DNA from: Allomyces macrogynus ATCC 38327
Lineage: Eukaryota > Blastocladiomycota > Blastocladiomycetes > Blastocladiales > Blastocladiaceae
Assembly: GCA_000151295.1 (NCBI GenBank)
Contig: GG745328.1
Coordinates: 290,168 to 354,167, forward strand
Direction of reading: 5' to 3'
Length of the DNA stretch: 64,000 bases
Below the pieces are notes generated by a model that ran no database searches, was not told the origin of the DNA, and saw only the letters and a list, made by a program, of their open reading frames with translations. Numbering within the stretch: position 1 is the stretch's first letter; each line of letters opens with the position of its first letter. Shown one piece after another: positions 11,501-22,990 of the stretch. The translations under genes and the position numbers were made by a program.

Positions 11501-14500
11501 CTCAGGCGCGGTGCCGGCGACCACGGCGGCCACGGCCATGGCGCTCGACCCGATCAAGAAGTTGCCTGTCAACCAGCAGCAGCTGAAAAAGGTCTGGGAG
11601 GCGTCGCAGCAGTCGACCAAGGACGACTGGCTCGAGTGGATGTGGCGGCTCAGTATCGAGCTGCTCAAGGAATCGCCGTCGCCGGCGTTGCGCGCGTGCG
11701 CGTCGCTCGCGTCGGTCCAGACACCGCTGGCTCGGTCGCTGTTCAATGCCTCGTTTGTCTCCTGCTGGTCCGAATTGCACGACCAGTACCAGGACGGGCT
11801 CGTGCAGGCGCTCGAGACGGCGCTGACGTCGCCCAACATCCCGCCGGAGCTCTTGCAGGCGCTGCTCAACTTGGCCGAGTTCATGGAGCACGACGATAAG
11901 CCATTGCCGATTGATTTGCGCACGCTCGGCAAGTACGCGACCAAGTGCCAGGCGTACTCCAAGGCGCTGGATTCGGTTCAGCTCGCTGTGCCGCAAGTCC
12001 GGCCGGTTCGGGCTCTCGCACAAGACGCTCACCAACTTGCTCAAGTTTGAGCCCGATGAGTCGAATTTGCTCAACGGGCCGCCGCCGGTGGTGGACGCGT
12101 ACCTCAAGCACATGTGGGAGACGGGGCGCGGACTCGATGCGCTCAAATTGCTTTCGGCGTTTACGGGGCGGCTCGCCGAATTGGTTGCCAGCAACCCGGC
12201 CGCGCTCGCGGCGATTGCCGCGCCGCTCGTGCCCGTCGCGCCATCGGCCGCTGGTGGACCCGGCGCGGGAAGTGGCCTGCTCGCCGTTCTCGGCAGTATC
12301 GGTGCCGGCTCCGGCGCCGCTGCAGCAACGTCGGCGGTCGCGGCCGCAGACGTCATCCAGCCGTCCAACTCGTCGTGGTACATGGGCCCCGACCCGGTCT
12401 CGCAAGCGCGCTTGCTCGCGCGGTGCTACTTCTGGCTCGCCGAGTGGCAGACGCAGCAGCTCGACCACTGGCCTGACGACCCGACCGTCCGGCACGAGAT
12501 TTTGCAGGCGTATCGGCTCGCGACGCACTACGACAAGGCGTGGTACCGCGCGTGGCACGCGTGGGCGCTGGCGAATTTGCAGGTCGTCAATCACCACGAA
12601 CGCGCGCTGGCCGCGGCGCCGCCCGACGAGTACGCGGCGCTCGTCTCGCACCACGTCGTCCCGGCGCTGCAGGGCTTTGTGCATTCGATTTCGTTGTCGC
12701 GCGGCGGGGACTCGCTGCAGGACACGTTGCGTCTGCTGACGCTGTGGTTCAAGCACGGCCACTTGAACGAGGTGCACGACTCGATCAGCAAAGGGTTCAG
12801 CCATGTCACGATCGATACCTGGCTGCAAGTCATTCCGCAACTGATTGCCTGGGTTCACACGCCGTCGCCCAACGTGCGCAGATTGATTCACCAGTTGCTG
12901 TGCGATGTCGGCAAGGAGCACCCGCAGGCGCTGATTTACTCGCTTATGGTCGCGTCCAAGTCGTCGAACAAGCCGCAAAAGACGCGCGCCGCGCTCTCGA
13001 TCCTCGATAAGATGCGCATGCCGCGAGCCGACCTGGTCGACCAAGGGCTGCTTGTGTCCAAGGAACTGATACGTGTCGCTATTCTTTGGCACGAAATGTG
13101 GCACGAAGGGCTCGAAGAGGCGTCACGGTTCTACTTTGGCGAGGGTAATGCCGACGCCATGATTGCTGTGCTCGAACCGCTACACCAGATGATGCACAAG
13201 GGGCCCGAAACGTTGCGCGAGATTTCGTTCCACCAGGCGTTTGGCCGCGACTTGGCCGAGGCGCACGAGTGGGTCCAGAAATTCCTGGTCACGCGCGAAA
13301 AGGACGATATCAACCAGGCGTGGAAACTGTATTCCCAGGTCTTCAAGAAGATTGCCAAGCAGCTCACGCAACTGCCGACGCTCAAGCTGCTGAACATTTC
13401 GCCGGCACTGCTCGCCGCCAAGGACTTGCAGCTCGCCGAGTCGCGCAAGATCTTGCTGAACATTGAGCACCGGCTGATGGTGCAAATGGTGCCGGATTAC
13501 GAGAACCTCACGCTGATTCAGAAGATGGAGGTGTTTGAGTGTGCGCTCGAGAATACGACGGGCCAGGATTTGGCCAAGGTGTTGTGGCTCAAGTCGAAGA
13601 ACTCGGAGGCCTGGCTCGATCGCAGGACCAATTACGCGCGGTCGCTCGCGACCATGTCAATGGTCGGGTACATCCTGGGGTTGGGCGACCGGCACCCGTC
13701 GAATTTGATGCTCGATCGGTACACGGGCAAGGTCGTGCACATTGATTTCGGCGATTGTTTCGAGGTACGTTTTTGGATGTGTGTTGCGTCGTGGTTCACT
13801 GCAAAGTCCATTGTTCTGACTCGCAAGTTGGCTTCCTGTCCCTCTAGGTCGCGATGCTGCGCGAGAAATTCCCGGAAAAGATCCCGTTCCGACTCACGCG
13901 CATGCTCGTCAACGCCATGGAGGTCTCGGGGATCGAGGGCAGTTTCCGGATTACCTGCGAGCACGTCATGCGCGTCTTGCGCGAGAACAAGGACTCGGTC
14001 ATGGCCGTGCTCGAGGCGTTTGTCTACGACCCGCTCATCAACTGGCGTTTGATGACCAACGTGCCGAGTCCACGAGCCGGTACGTGCTATCGTCGATCGA
14101 TCGGGGAAGTGGAACGGAACTGACACGATGGTGTGGCGAGTAGACAAGAAGCGCAAGGAGGCCGAGCTCGAGGCCGGCGCAGGTGGGAGACGCGGGCAGG
14201 CGGCGCCAACGGCCGCGCTGCAGCCGCCACCGGCAGGGGACGAGGACGATGATGATTTGGTCGACTGTACGCTGGCTTTGGTCGGCCTTCTTTCGCGTGA
14301 CACGGCACGCTCTTCTGACCGGTTCGGCACCGCGACATTTGTAGTGGACGACGACGACGACGACACGCAGTACAAGCCCGAGGCGCTCAACGCACGTGCC
14401 GTTCAGGTCGTGCACCGCGTGTCGAACAAGCTGACTGGTACGCTCCGCTTGCTGTATCGCACTGCATTGGGACATTTATCGCTGACCACGCGTCTCTCGA

Positions 14501-14623
14501 GGTCGCGACTTCAAGCCGAACCAGGTGCTCGACGTCCCGCAGCAGGTGGACAAGCTGATCCAGCAGGCGACGTCGCTCGAGAACCTGTGCCTGTGCTATA
14601 TCGGCTGGTGTGCGTTCTGGTAG
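8537..14623 (+). pseudogene. TOR: Target-of-rapamycin (TOR) PIKK kinase gene, disrupted
   Basis: The product aligns by eye with TOR from N-terminus to FATC: HEAT repeats; the FAT region ([34 protein letters not shown]); kinase C-lobe [16 protein letters not shown] with [10 protein letters not shown]; and tail CYIGWCAFW before TAG. Exons: 8537-8586, 8674-8849, 8918-9040, 9108-10410, 10483-13764, 13848-14079, 14144-14437, 14502-14623. Four lesions are seen: a one-base frame change near 9527; an in-frame TAA at 10911; loss of roughly 240 FAT codons with a frame change near 11985; and in-frame loss of roughly 120 codons near 13440, covering the kinase N-lobe with the ATP-binding lysine. Intact TOR is the nutrient-sensing Ser/Thr kinase of TORC1/TORC2. 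This copy cannot make an active kinase as assembled. It is either a decaying duplicate or a badly assembled locus; clean splice sites and an intact FATC show it was a normal gene recently. Confidence 0.85.
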
Positions 14624-15129
14624 AGGGTCGACGTCGGTCGTGGGGATGCCGAGCCGGGGCGCTGCGGTCAAACGGCGTCCGCGACGCCCCGTATGCGGCG
14701 CGGTGGGGAGAATGTATATTCAACACAGCTGTTTTTGGTTTTCGCTCTTGCTCTTGATCAGCTCTTGATCAGCTCGTTCTCAGCCTAAGCTATTGGTTTC
14801 GACATTCGAGGTTGGCGCGACCAAAATCATGAACATGCAACCATCCGCTCTGCCGAATCCCCTCTTCCCGCCCGTCTCCCCTTCACCTTCATGGACCGAC
14901 AAGTGCCGAGAAACACCACCCGCAACACGATGCAATCAAAATCTAGCACGCGCGCGGTTTCGTCGAGGTCGAGCCGCTGATTCGGCCCGAATCGCCCTGG
15001 CGGACCCGGGAATCACGTCAAGTCAAGAGCCTGCAAGTATATACATCGACCCATCACCCACGCTCCCAGCACCATCGAACCCAAGCGCTTGCGACGCTCA
15101 CCGAAGTCGATAGACGACGCATCACCACC
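14624..15129. other. Intergenic region with TATA-like element upstream of the GH43 gene
   Basis: No coding signal recognised. A TATATA at 15038-15043 lies about 90 bp before the GH43 ATG and is a plausible core promoter element. TTGATCAGCTC is directly repeated near 14755-14770. Confidence 0.45.
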
Positions 15130-16374
15130 ATGTCCCGCGCCCGCCGCCAATCCCCCCTCGCCCTGTTTCTCGCCGTCGCTGCCTTGCTCGCCGCAGTCAC
15201 GCTGGTCGCGAATGCGCAAAAGCCCGGAGCCTGCACGGGCGCATGCTACGGCGTCTCGCACGACCCGGCCGTGATTCGGCGCGCGGCCGACGGTACACTA
15301 TTCCGGTTCTCGACAGGCGGGAATATCAATGTCGCCACGGCGCCGGCCATCCAAGGGCCCTGGACGCTCCGCGGGAATGCGCTCAAGTCCGGGTCGAAGA
15401 TTAATTTGCCAGGGCACGGTCCTGGTACGCATTTTCTTGGTGCGCAGTGCGCAGGATGAAGGATTGGTGCTGATGGTTCGATTCGCGGCGTACACAGACC
15501 TTTGGGCTCCCGACGTGATTGGCCCCCTCGCGGACGGGTTCTACTACATGCTCTACTCGACGTCCGTCTTCGGCAAGCAAATCTCGGCCATCGGGGTTGC
15601 GCGGTCGCGCACGCTCGACGCCGGGTCCTGGGAAGATCTCGGCTCGACGGGCGTCGAGTCTCGCCAGGGCGCCGCGTTCAACGCGATCGACGGCAATTTC
15701 GTGCAGGACGCGTCGGGTAACTGGCGCATGACGTTTGGCAGTTTCTGGAACGATCTGTTCCAGACCGACATGGCGTCGGTGACCAAAGCCAAGCAGCCGT
15801 TCCGCCCGACGAATATCGCATTGGATCCGAACGGCACGCGGCCCGTCGAGGGCGGGTTCGTTTACAAGCACCGCGACGAGTACTTCTTGTTCTTTTCGCA
15901 CGGCGTGTGTTGCCGGCTCGACCAGGCGCGGCCCAAGGCGGGCGAGGAGTATAAGATCAAGGTGTGCAAGTCGAAGAACGTGAATGGGCCGTTTGTACGT
16001 GACATCCTCGTTCTTGCGGCGGGATATGCGTTCATTCACTGACTGGACATGCGCGGGTTGGTGGAATACTTAGGTCGACCAGCAGGGCCGGTCGTGCACG
16101 CAGGGCGGCGGCACCGTGCTGCTCGCGTCGCACGACAACGTCTATGCACCCGGTGGGCAGGGCGTCTTCTCGGATTCCAAGTCGGGCGGGCACATTCTCT
16201 ACTACCACTATGGTACGTCTGTTGTGGGTGTCGGTTGGTCGCGTTGGAATGGACTGACCGACGGTGAACAATCCGACAGCCGACAAGAAGCGCGGCATCA
16301 CTGATGGCGACAAGACGTTTGGCTGGAACGTGCTCGACTGGCACAACGGGTGGCCCGCAGTGCGGTCGGCATAA
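15130..16374 (+). CDS. Secreted GH43 endo-arabinanase-like glycoside hydrolase
   Basis: Four exons: 15130-15424, 15498-15994, 16074-16212 and 16280-16374. All three introns have GTACG donors; the product is 341 residues. Residues 1-29 form a signal peptide ([20 protein letters not shown]). GH43 five-bladed propeller signatures follow: [17 protein letters not shown] start with the catalytic-base Asp of [14 protein letters not shown] with the pKa-modulating Asp, and [11 protein letters not shown] with the likely acid Glu. The end, [13 protein letters not shown], matches the arabinanase C-terminal pattern. Likely activity: hydrolysis of alpha-1,5-arabinan in plant cell walls, outside the cell. 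There is no linker or carbohydrate-binding module. A TATATA lies about 90 bp upstream. Endo versus exo action cannot be told from the sequence. Confidence 0.88.
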
Positions 16375-16666
16375 GCGGTTGGTGCCACGACGATGCTGCG
16401 ACCCTGCTTAGGAAGCACACGGGCCGTGCGTGCTGGCGGCGTTGCGACGCCGCGGCGCGCGCACGCTCGTGCGCCGTGGACGAGATTTTAAACGTTGCAC
16501 GATGTGTCCTTTTCAGGTGCGTTCGAATCGTGAGTTGGGTGGTGGTATTGGTGATCTCCCTGTGTTGAGGTGACAAAAAAAATGTGAGTTGTTAACTCAT
16601 CTTTTCTGAGAGACTGATCTCCCCTTTGTTCGGATCCTCCCTTTGCAAAAACAGTTTTCATCGCTG
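16375..16666. other. Intergenic, GH43 to Family A relic
   Basis: About 290 bp with no recognisable gene or repeat. Confidence 0.4.
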
Positions 16667-17331
16667 TTATCGCCAAAATCGAGGGTTCACAAAAATCGAC
16701 TCCCAACTCGATTTTCGTCGTGAGCTCACCAAACCACCTCCCCCTCGACCCTCACCACTCCCCACCACCACTGGCCGGTCCTCCGCAACCTCGTGAGCTG
16801 CATCCACAGAGTGTGCGCGCACTCTTTGGCGCGGCCCAGCAACGCGCGGCTCCCGCTTTTCGGTGGTGGTTGTGGTCCGGTTGAGCTTGATGTCAGGGCT
16901 CTTGCGCAGCGCCTTGAGGATGTCGTTGAGGTTGGCCGTCGTCACGTCGGCCAGCGCCATACCCACCGCCTCGCATGCCGCCACGGCGACCGCGCGTGGA
17001 TCCGGCGGCGTGGTGGGCGTCGGCGTCGTCGTGGGCTGCGCCGTGGATGAGGCGGGCGGGAGCGTCGAGAAATCCGGGGACTAAGTTTGCGCATGGATGA
17101 TGCGGCTGACCAAAAGAGTGACCAACTCCATCAAACAACGCAGGGTCGCTTGTAATTGTTTCCATGTACCGCCGTCCCAAAGTAAGGCAGGAAATAAAAC
17201 TGGTCGTCCTGCCACGGCTGCGATTGCGTGACCACCGAGATCGTGAAATTGTAAATGCCCATCGGAAGCAAGAAATACTCCTTGAAAAACTCGGGCTGCT
17301 TGAAAGCCACCTGATGGAGGCTGGCTGGCAA
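16667..17331 (-). pseudogene. Family A copy 1 (5'-truncated, altered C-terminus)
   Basis: Homologous to the Family A copy at 46.6-47.6 kb. Ectodomain exon 17331 to about 17178 reads FKQPEFFKEYFLLPMG and ISVVTQSQPWQDDQFYF. A GTACAT donor then leads to an acceptor CTTAG before exon 2, which starts SPDFSTLPPASS like the other copies. Exon 2 has a Thr/Pro linker and ACEAVGMALADVTTANL, then departs after SPDIKLN into unrelated sequence. The GGVDMQLTVRANKG segment is absent. The N-terminal GLTSTPG exon start and the signal exon are also absent; a stop precedes the recognisable part. Unknown function; regarded as a relic. Confidence 0.65.
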
Positions 17332-17552
17332 CGTCGCGCTGTTTGATCAAGGCTGAGGGACGTGCGATATTCTGTTCACGAGTTGACGGAGTGCGCGCGT
17401 GCTGGTCGGAGAGAGAGAGAGAGCAACAGAGCGGGGAGAAGAGACAAAATCGGCGGGAGGGGAGAGAGCTGGAGAGCTGCGTTGTCGTGGCGGCAACCAG
17501 ATCAAAAATTCAATTCTATTGTTCTCTTGTTCTAACCATCTTTTCCCATGCG

Positions 17553-17600
17553 AAGGCTTCTCCCATCCAAAGGCTTCTCCCATCCAAAGACTTCTCCCAC
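17553..17600 (+). repeat. Three-unit tandem repeat, about 17 bp
   Basis: AAGGCTTCTCCCATCC occurs three times in a row with one or two differences, in a non-coding stretch (17332-17998) that also holds a GA-rich tract near 17405-17425. No gene was seen in that stretch. Confidence 0.8.
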
Positions 17601-17998
17601 GGTGACGACGCAAACCAAGAATCAAAGCTAAATATTTATTCTTGCGGAAACCTGCTAGTTCCGCTCTATTTGGAAATTGTGCCGAGCAATACGAGTAATG
17701 AAGAGCAAACGGATCGCCTGGCAGTTGAACCGGACAGGCGGACGCCTCCAACAAGCGACCAGCATTCGGATTTCGGAGAAGTCGGCTCCTGGTATGCCTC
17801 AAAGTGGAGCACAAACTGGGGAGCGAGACACTTGATCATCGACAATGGATAGATGCCACACAACACAGACAGGCACCACGAGTTATTGGTGGCAGAATTC
17901 TTTTTGCAGCCACTATCAACATCGGCGACCCTGGCCACTTTGGGCGCTTTAACAAGGAACCAAAATTTGTAACCACTGCACGCAGCACCCGAAAGACG

Positions 17999-18821
17999 AT
18001 GCCACCAACGTTCCCAAACGCGATTGGCAAGGGTGAGAGAGACATGTTGCAAATTCACCATTACGTGGCAGTGCAAGCGCTGTTTGCTGCTCTCCAAGCT
18101 GCTCAGCGCGTGAGCAACCTCCCGTCCCGGACCTGGGCTTTTGATTCCGACGCTGAGCGTGACGCGGCGCTCCATTATATCATGGATTGCGTCATTCTTT
18201 ACCACGACCACAATCTGCCGGATTCATTGCAGCCTCTCAGGGGCAGTAAACAACGCGGCGACCTGAGCTTTCTAATCAAACTGCCGCAGGAGGTGCGCGT
18301 CCGGCGATACTCTTTCCCAAGGAGTGATGCCGGGTCTGTCGAGTGGCTCGCCGATGCGCTCGTAGCTGCAATTCGGTGCCTGTCGAGTTGTTTCCTGCCA
18401 CGTTCGATGACTTTGTCTGCGATTTGGCAGGACCCGTCGACCCGGTTACTGCTTCGGCAGAGGTCGTGGCCCCGCAGTTTCCGTTCGCTTCAAGGTGCTA
18501 CGCTCGTCCGACAAAATGCCGTTGGAGACCGCACCCAAGAGACAGCGTGTTAGCGAAATGGATGCGAAAGATTCGCCCTTGCCTGGCGCCCCCTCAAGAG
18601 CCGCGGGATATCTCGTCAATCTACACGTGACATTGCGTTTGCATCCAGAGTACGAGCTTGTGCGCTTGGTTGGTATGCAGCGCGCCGAGTACCCGTTCAA
18701 CTGGCGGTGGCCACATCCAGTGTACCGGCCTGTGCTGGCAACAGTCCTGCCGGTCATGGATGCGGCGTTTCGGCAGCTCGAGGTGCACCGTTTGCGCGCT
18801 GATGGAATCGCACCAATATAG
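17999..18821 (+). pseudogene. Family B copy 1, uncharacterised protein, frame-broken
   Basis: From an ATG at 17999 the frame reads YVAVQALFAALQAAQRV then NLPSRTWAFDSDAERDA. This aligns with the neighbour at 19383 (YAATNALFAALEAAHRA, NLSTREWAFRTPEARES), so the two are paralogues. After about residue 125 the coding-like signal jumps to a second frame (VPVELFPATFDDFVCDL) and then a third (from 18495: LHPEYELVRLVGMQRAEYPF), ending at 18821. No splice sites explain the jumps. Either two single-base errors/mutations or unrelated frames are involved. Function unknown; the predicted start is an amphipathic helix. Confidence 0.4.
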
Positions 18822-19382
18822 CTTGAGGTGGAGCCGGAGCTGTGATGTGATGGGCAGCCGTTGCCGGCTGTCGGTTCGTGTTATCAGCTTTGTTGGAGTC
18901 ACTGTGATGCTCTTTCATGATCATTTGTTTCATTGTCGCAAGCAAGAGCTTGTTTGAATAATCGCCTTTTGCCGCCACTGATTAGCTTTGCTCTCGCGTC
19001 TGTCTCTTTGCATTGTTTGTACCTCCACATCATACCGGAACGTTTGGCTATCGGGCCAGCTCTGTGAGACTAATGCAAACGCTCACCAAACCTATCCATA
19101 AATGAAGCGTCGCAACCCATTTCCTCTCCTCCGCGGGCAGCTGCACAGCAGACTACCTGAGGTATTGATTCCAGGTCGAAGGTTGCACGTTGATGGCCTT
19201 CTCCAGAGTTTGGACTGATTGATGCATTTCCTATTGTTTGAGTAGCGTCAGAGCAGCAACCTCTCCTCGCAAACAATTCTGGCTGTACTTCTCTCACATT
19301 TCCACCACCACCCGCAACTATCAGAACAACGGCGTGCGATTTCCACTCGCTGCAATACGACGCCTGAAGCAATCAAGTCACG

Positions 19383-19934
19383 ATGCGCGACGATCCATCT
19401 TCCGAGGCCGTGAGTTCTACGGCCAACTTTGACTTGGCGCGCGTGCATTTCTATGCCGCAACCAATGCCCTCTTTGCTGCTCTCGAGGCTGCGCACCGGG
19501 CCAAGAATCTTTCAACCCGCGAGTGGGCATTTCGTACGCCCGAAGCGCGCGAGTCGCTGCTCGATTACATTATGCAGCGCCTCGACCAGGTGGTGCTGGC
19601 CATGTTCGTGGATACGATCCAGCTTGCGCAGCCCTACAAGCCAACGCCTCGGTTGCGGCCCATGAAGTTGTACCGCGCTCTGGCTCGCCGCTTGCCAACG
19701 TTCAAGGCGGACCCGGCCACACTTCTCACGAATGCGCAGTTGCAGCAAGACGTGCGCGCCATGATCGCGCTCTGGATTGATGATACGATTGCGGGCTCTA
19801 TGCCGCCGCTGATCAAGACGGGATGGGTGCCGCGCACGACAGGCAAGGAGTACTCTGTCCCGAATCCGTTTTTGCGTGGGAGGACAGCGGGCAAAGTGCG
19901 GTTCAACGTTGCGGCCATGGCGAAGGTGCGCTGA
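19383..19934 (+). CDS. Family B copy 2, uncharacterised 183-residue protein
   Basis: Single uninterrupted frame with an ATG at 19383, 183 residues, no signal peptide or membrane segment. The N-terminal 60 residues (FYAATNALFAALEAAHR, EWAFRTPEARESLLDYIM) are shared with the frame at 17999. The rest is mostly helical (LYRALARRLPTFKADPA, QQDVRAMIALWIDD) and the C-terminus is basic. No family is recognised. It sits 59 bp before the next gene on the same strand. The duplicate 1.4 kb upstream suggests tandem duplication. Confidence 0.6.
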   Translation: MRDDPSSEAVSSTANFDLARVHFYAATNALFAALEAAHRAKNLSTREWAFRTPEARESLLDYIMQRLDQVVLAMFVDTIQLAQPYKPTPRLRPMKLYRALARRLPTFKADPATLLTNAQLQQDVRAMIALWIDDTIAGSMPPLIKTGWVPRTTGKEYSVPNPFLRGRTAGKVRFNVAAMAKVR

Positions 19935-19993
19935 TCTTGCCTGTTCACTTGGTGACATCCAATGATGTGGATGAGGGCTGATTCTGTGTGAAC

Positions 19994-22498
19994 ATGCAAA
20001 AGGCTGCAGTGCTGCCAGCTGCATCGATTCGCACACGCAGCCAGACCCGTCGGACGGTATCGGCGTCAGATACTGCTGCACCTGCTTGTCTTGATCTCGG
20101 CCCACCTGCGCAGCAGGCTGCGAAGCGCCCAAGCGCGCGCTCGTCTGGTCGTTCCGCTCTGGCACCACGGACTCGTCGGGTCCCGCCCAGGAAGCGTGGG
20201 GCGGCCAGTATCGCAGCAGAACCACCCGAGCAAGGGGATGCGGCCGAACTTGTGCGCGATTCGTTGCGCTCTGAGCCGATCGGGACTGTGTTATTCGTCG
20301 CGCCCAGAGACGACAGTCTTTGTTGTGACGTGGATGGCGCTCATGAGTCGACCGACCTCGTTTGCGATCATCCCGCATTTGCCGACGAACGCATCGAGGG
20401 GGACGACATTGAGGAAGAGGACGAGGACGAAGAAGACGACTGCGACGACGCGTCCAAGTCCGACTGGTCGCCCTTGCCCCGCATTTCGCTGTCGGTTCAA
20501 CCTGATCCGATGCACTGTCTCTCGCCGCTTCTCACCAACTCGATTTGCAGCGAAGCGGACATTCCAATGACGCCTACACCCGTTGCCGTTGCTGTGTCGC
20601 GCAGCTCGTCGGCTGCGTCTTCTAGGACCCCGTCCCCGTCGCCGACTCTTGACGCTCTGTGGTCTCCGTTATTCCCGGTTCAGGAGCATGAGACACCAGA
20701 TCACACTCCCACACGTGCCTCGCCGTTACCTCCGCCGCCGCCATTCCGGTCATTATCGATGCTCGGCCAGCTCGCGAGCGCCATGTTATCAGACCACGAT
20801 AACTTGTTTGCCTCGCCTCCGACGCTGCCGGCTACACTTGACGCGAACGCGACCGTATCGATCCCGCGAATGGAGTTGCCGCACCTTGTTCCTGCAAAAG
20901 ACGACGAAACGTGGTCCACGGCAGCATCGGTCAATGACGGGTCCACGACCGTATTTCCGCTGCCTCCAACTGGCGCCCGCTGCGCCTTGTCGGTCGAGCT
21001 GATGCGCACGCGGACCCAGCTCGCTCAACTCCGCAACTCGTCGAAACTGGCCGCGCCGTCCTCTGCAACTCCCGCACGTCCTGTTCGTCGCACCACGGCT
21101 CACGCGCGCTATTCAACGCGCAGCAAGGCGCAGACTGCGGTCTCGCGGACTGCGCGAGGCGCGCTTTCGGGTTCCGCGATGGTGGCGTGTGCAGATGACA
21201 ATCCGGCGCTATTGCCTCCTGCTTTCCTGCTTTCCGCATTGTTCCCCGCACCGCATGAAACGACCAACTCGCTACCTGAATTGGCACTGCGCGATGCAGA
21301 CGCTCCACCTGCCATCGCTGACACGATAGTCGCAGACATGCCCATTTCGCGCGTCGATTCCGCCGCACCGGCACTTCCCAGCCTCGAGTTCACACCGGAA
21401 ACGACCGAGAAGAACTCGGTGATCCAGGAACTCGAACCTCCAATTGTTCCTGTTGCGTCGTTGTCTCCGACTGTGCGCGCCCTGTCGGCCGCCGATATGC
21501 CGTTGCTCGTCTTTGACCTGGACCCCGCGGCGACGATCACTCCACCTTGTTCCTCGAACATATCTCCGGCCTCGTCTCCACCTCGGATTGGCGAGCAAAC
21601 CGGGCTGGCGCTCGCAGGGCTCCAGCCGCCGCGCGTGGTGCTTGATCATATTTGTTCGACACCAATGGACCACGTGGCCCTCGCTGCGACCCAAGTTCCC
21701 TCTCCACCCATTGCTCTCGCTCCACTACCGGCCTCGAACTCGCTCCGCTTCACTCGGTTCGATCTTGTCGCGCCGCACGATCCGACGTATACGCACTTTG
21801 AACTCTTCGCACCGCAGAGCCCGACCGAACCAGGTCTGCCTCCTGATTCCACACTTGCGTCGTCCTTCACCAAGAAACTCGCCACGGCACTCGTCACGTC
21901 CATTTCCGAGTCACTGGCAGCGTTCCCGACACCGCTTCCCGGCACAGACCCGAACCTTGCCGTGCTCGCCATGGTCCTGCCGTACGTGTTCGACGTGATG
22001 GCCGTGGCGCCGAGCGTGACGGAGCGCGCCTTGTATGCCGCGGGCATCGACCCGTTCCAAGGTCTCGACCTCGCGGCGCTTGTCGCGAAAATCAACGAGT
22101 TTGAGAAAAACGTGCCGTTGTCGCTCGTAAGGCTCCCGACCACGACCGCTGGGATAGCGGCACGGTCTGCGAGCTCGTCGTCGCGGCGGCGTGCCGCCGA
22201 CGCAGTCGTAAAGGCGCCAGCTGCCAAGAAGCGGCGCGTTGATGACCCCGTTGGGGACACTTCCGTGCCTGGCTCGGTCCCAGTCCCGCACCCGCATGCC
22301 GCGTACCATGCGTTGTTCCCGGCGGTCATGCAGCAGTTCCCGCAGTGCGATGCGATCGGCGCAGTCGCACAGGCGTGCGTCGCCTACGCGTGTGAGCGGC
22401 GGCTCGCGTTCAGCGAGTTTCAGCAGGTTTTGGTCATGGGGTTGCCAGTGCTAGCCGAGGCGTATGAGCGGCTGCGGGAGCGGCGGGTGGAGAAATAG
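19994..22498 (+). CDS. Uncharacterised 834-residue Ser/Pro/Ala-rich nuclear-type protein
   Basis: One uninterrupted frame from the ATG at 19994. Most of it is low-complexity: a basic start (RSQTRRTVSA, PPRKRGAAS), an acidic run near residues 138-150 (EEEDEDEEDDCDD), SRTPSPSPT phospho-site-like runs and long Ser/Pro/Ala stretches. Near residue 745 KKRRVDD looks like a nuclear localisation signal. The last 80 residues (PAVMQQFPQCDAIGAVAQ, FSEFQQVLVMGLPVLAEAY) and the stretch near 630-700 (FTKKLATALVTSISESL) are the only parts likely to fold. No domain is recognised. A transcription-related or scaffold role is speculation. Confidence 0.6.
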   Translation: MQKAAVLPAASIRTRSQTRRTVSASDTAAPACLDLGPPAQQAAKRPSARSSGRSALAPRTRRVPPRKRGAASIAAEPPEQGDAAELVRDSLRSEPIGTVLFVAPRDDSLCCDVDGAHESTDLVCDHPAFADERIEGDDIEEEDEDEEDDCDDASKSDWSPLPRISLSVQPDPMHCLSPLLTNSICSEADIPMTPTPVAVAVSRSSSAASSRTPSPSPTLDALWSPLFPVQEHETPDHTPTRASPLPPPPPFRSLSMLGQLASAMLSDHDNLFASPPTLPATLDANATVSIPRMELPHLVPAKDDETWSTAASVNDGSTTVFPLPPTGARCALSVELMRTRTQLAQLRNSSKLAAPSSATPARPVRRTTAHARYSTRSKAQTAVSRTARGALSGSAMVACADDNPALLPPAFLLSALFPAPHETTNSLPELALRDADAPPAIADTIVADMPISRVDSAAPALPSLEFTPETTEKNSVIQELEPPIVPVASLSPTVRALSAADMPLLVFDLDPAATITPPCSSNISPASSPPRIGEQTGLALAGLQPPRVVLDHICSTPMDHVALAATQVPSPPIALAPLPASNSLRFTRFDLVAPHDPTYTHFELFAPQSPTEPGLPPDSTLASSFTKKLATALVTSISESLAAFPTPLPGTDPNLAVLAMVLPYVFDVMAVAPSVTERALYAAGIDPFQGLDLAALVAKINEFEKNVPLSLVRLPTTTAGIAARSASSSSRRRAADAVVKAPAAKKRRVDDPVGDTSVPGSVPVPHPHAAYHALFPAVMQQFPQCDAIGAVAQACVAYACERRLAFSEFQQVLVMGLPVLAEAYERLRERRVEK

Positions 22499-22990
22499 TG
22501 GCGCGAGGGCGGGGTGTTGGCGATGGTATTGAGGGGAGTGGAAGAGTGCGTCAAGCAGGTTCTCGGGGGGATCGGGATTACCTGAGAGAAAGGAAATGAA
22601 TTCATTATGCACAATATTGACGCTGTACTATTCATCCCACTAATTGCACGAACACAGGCACATCGATGATCGCCCTCGCCGCAGCATCCAACGTTCAATG
22701 AAATATCCATCTTCAAGAACAATATCTTGAGCCTCCTCGATTGTGAGCGTGCCCACTGACAGTTGCTGTCGGCGCGTCGGTAATACCAAACAACTCATTG
22801 CTTGCGCGTGCACACGTTCGACCGGCTGATACGATGTAAACAAAGAACTTGCACGAAAAGGGTATGATGATCAGTAGCCGCAGCGTGCCGAGGCAAGATG
22901 ATGGCAGAGTTCGATGAATGAGCTCTGTAAAAGGTGTCAAGTTATGCATTCGGGGCAGAGTTTGTCATGAAGTTCCAAGACGACAATCCA
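22499..22990. other. Intergenic, no gene recognised
   Basis: About 490 bp. Short open frames only; nothing matched a family. Confidence 0.4.

Noticed and set aside
11881..13104. 407-codon minus-strand frame inside TOR
   Set aside because: Antisense shadow in GC-rich coding DNA; the plus strand carries unmistakable TOR motifs here.
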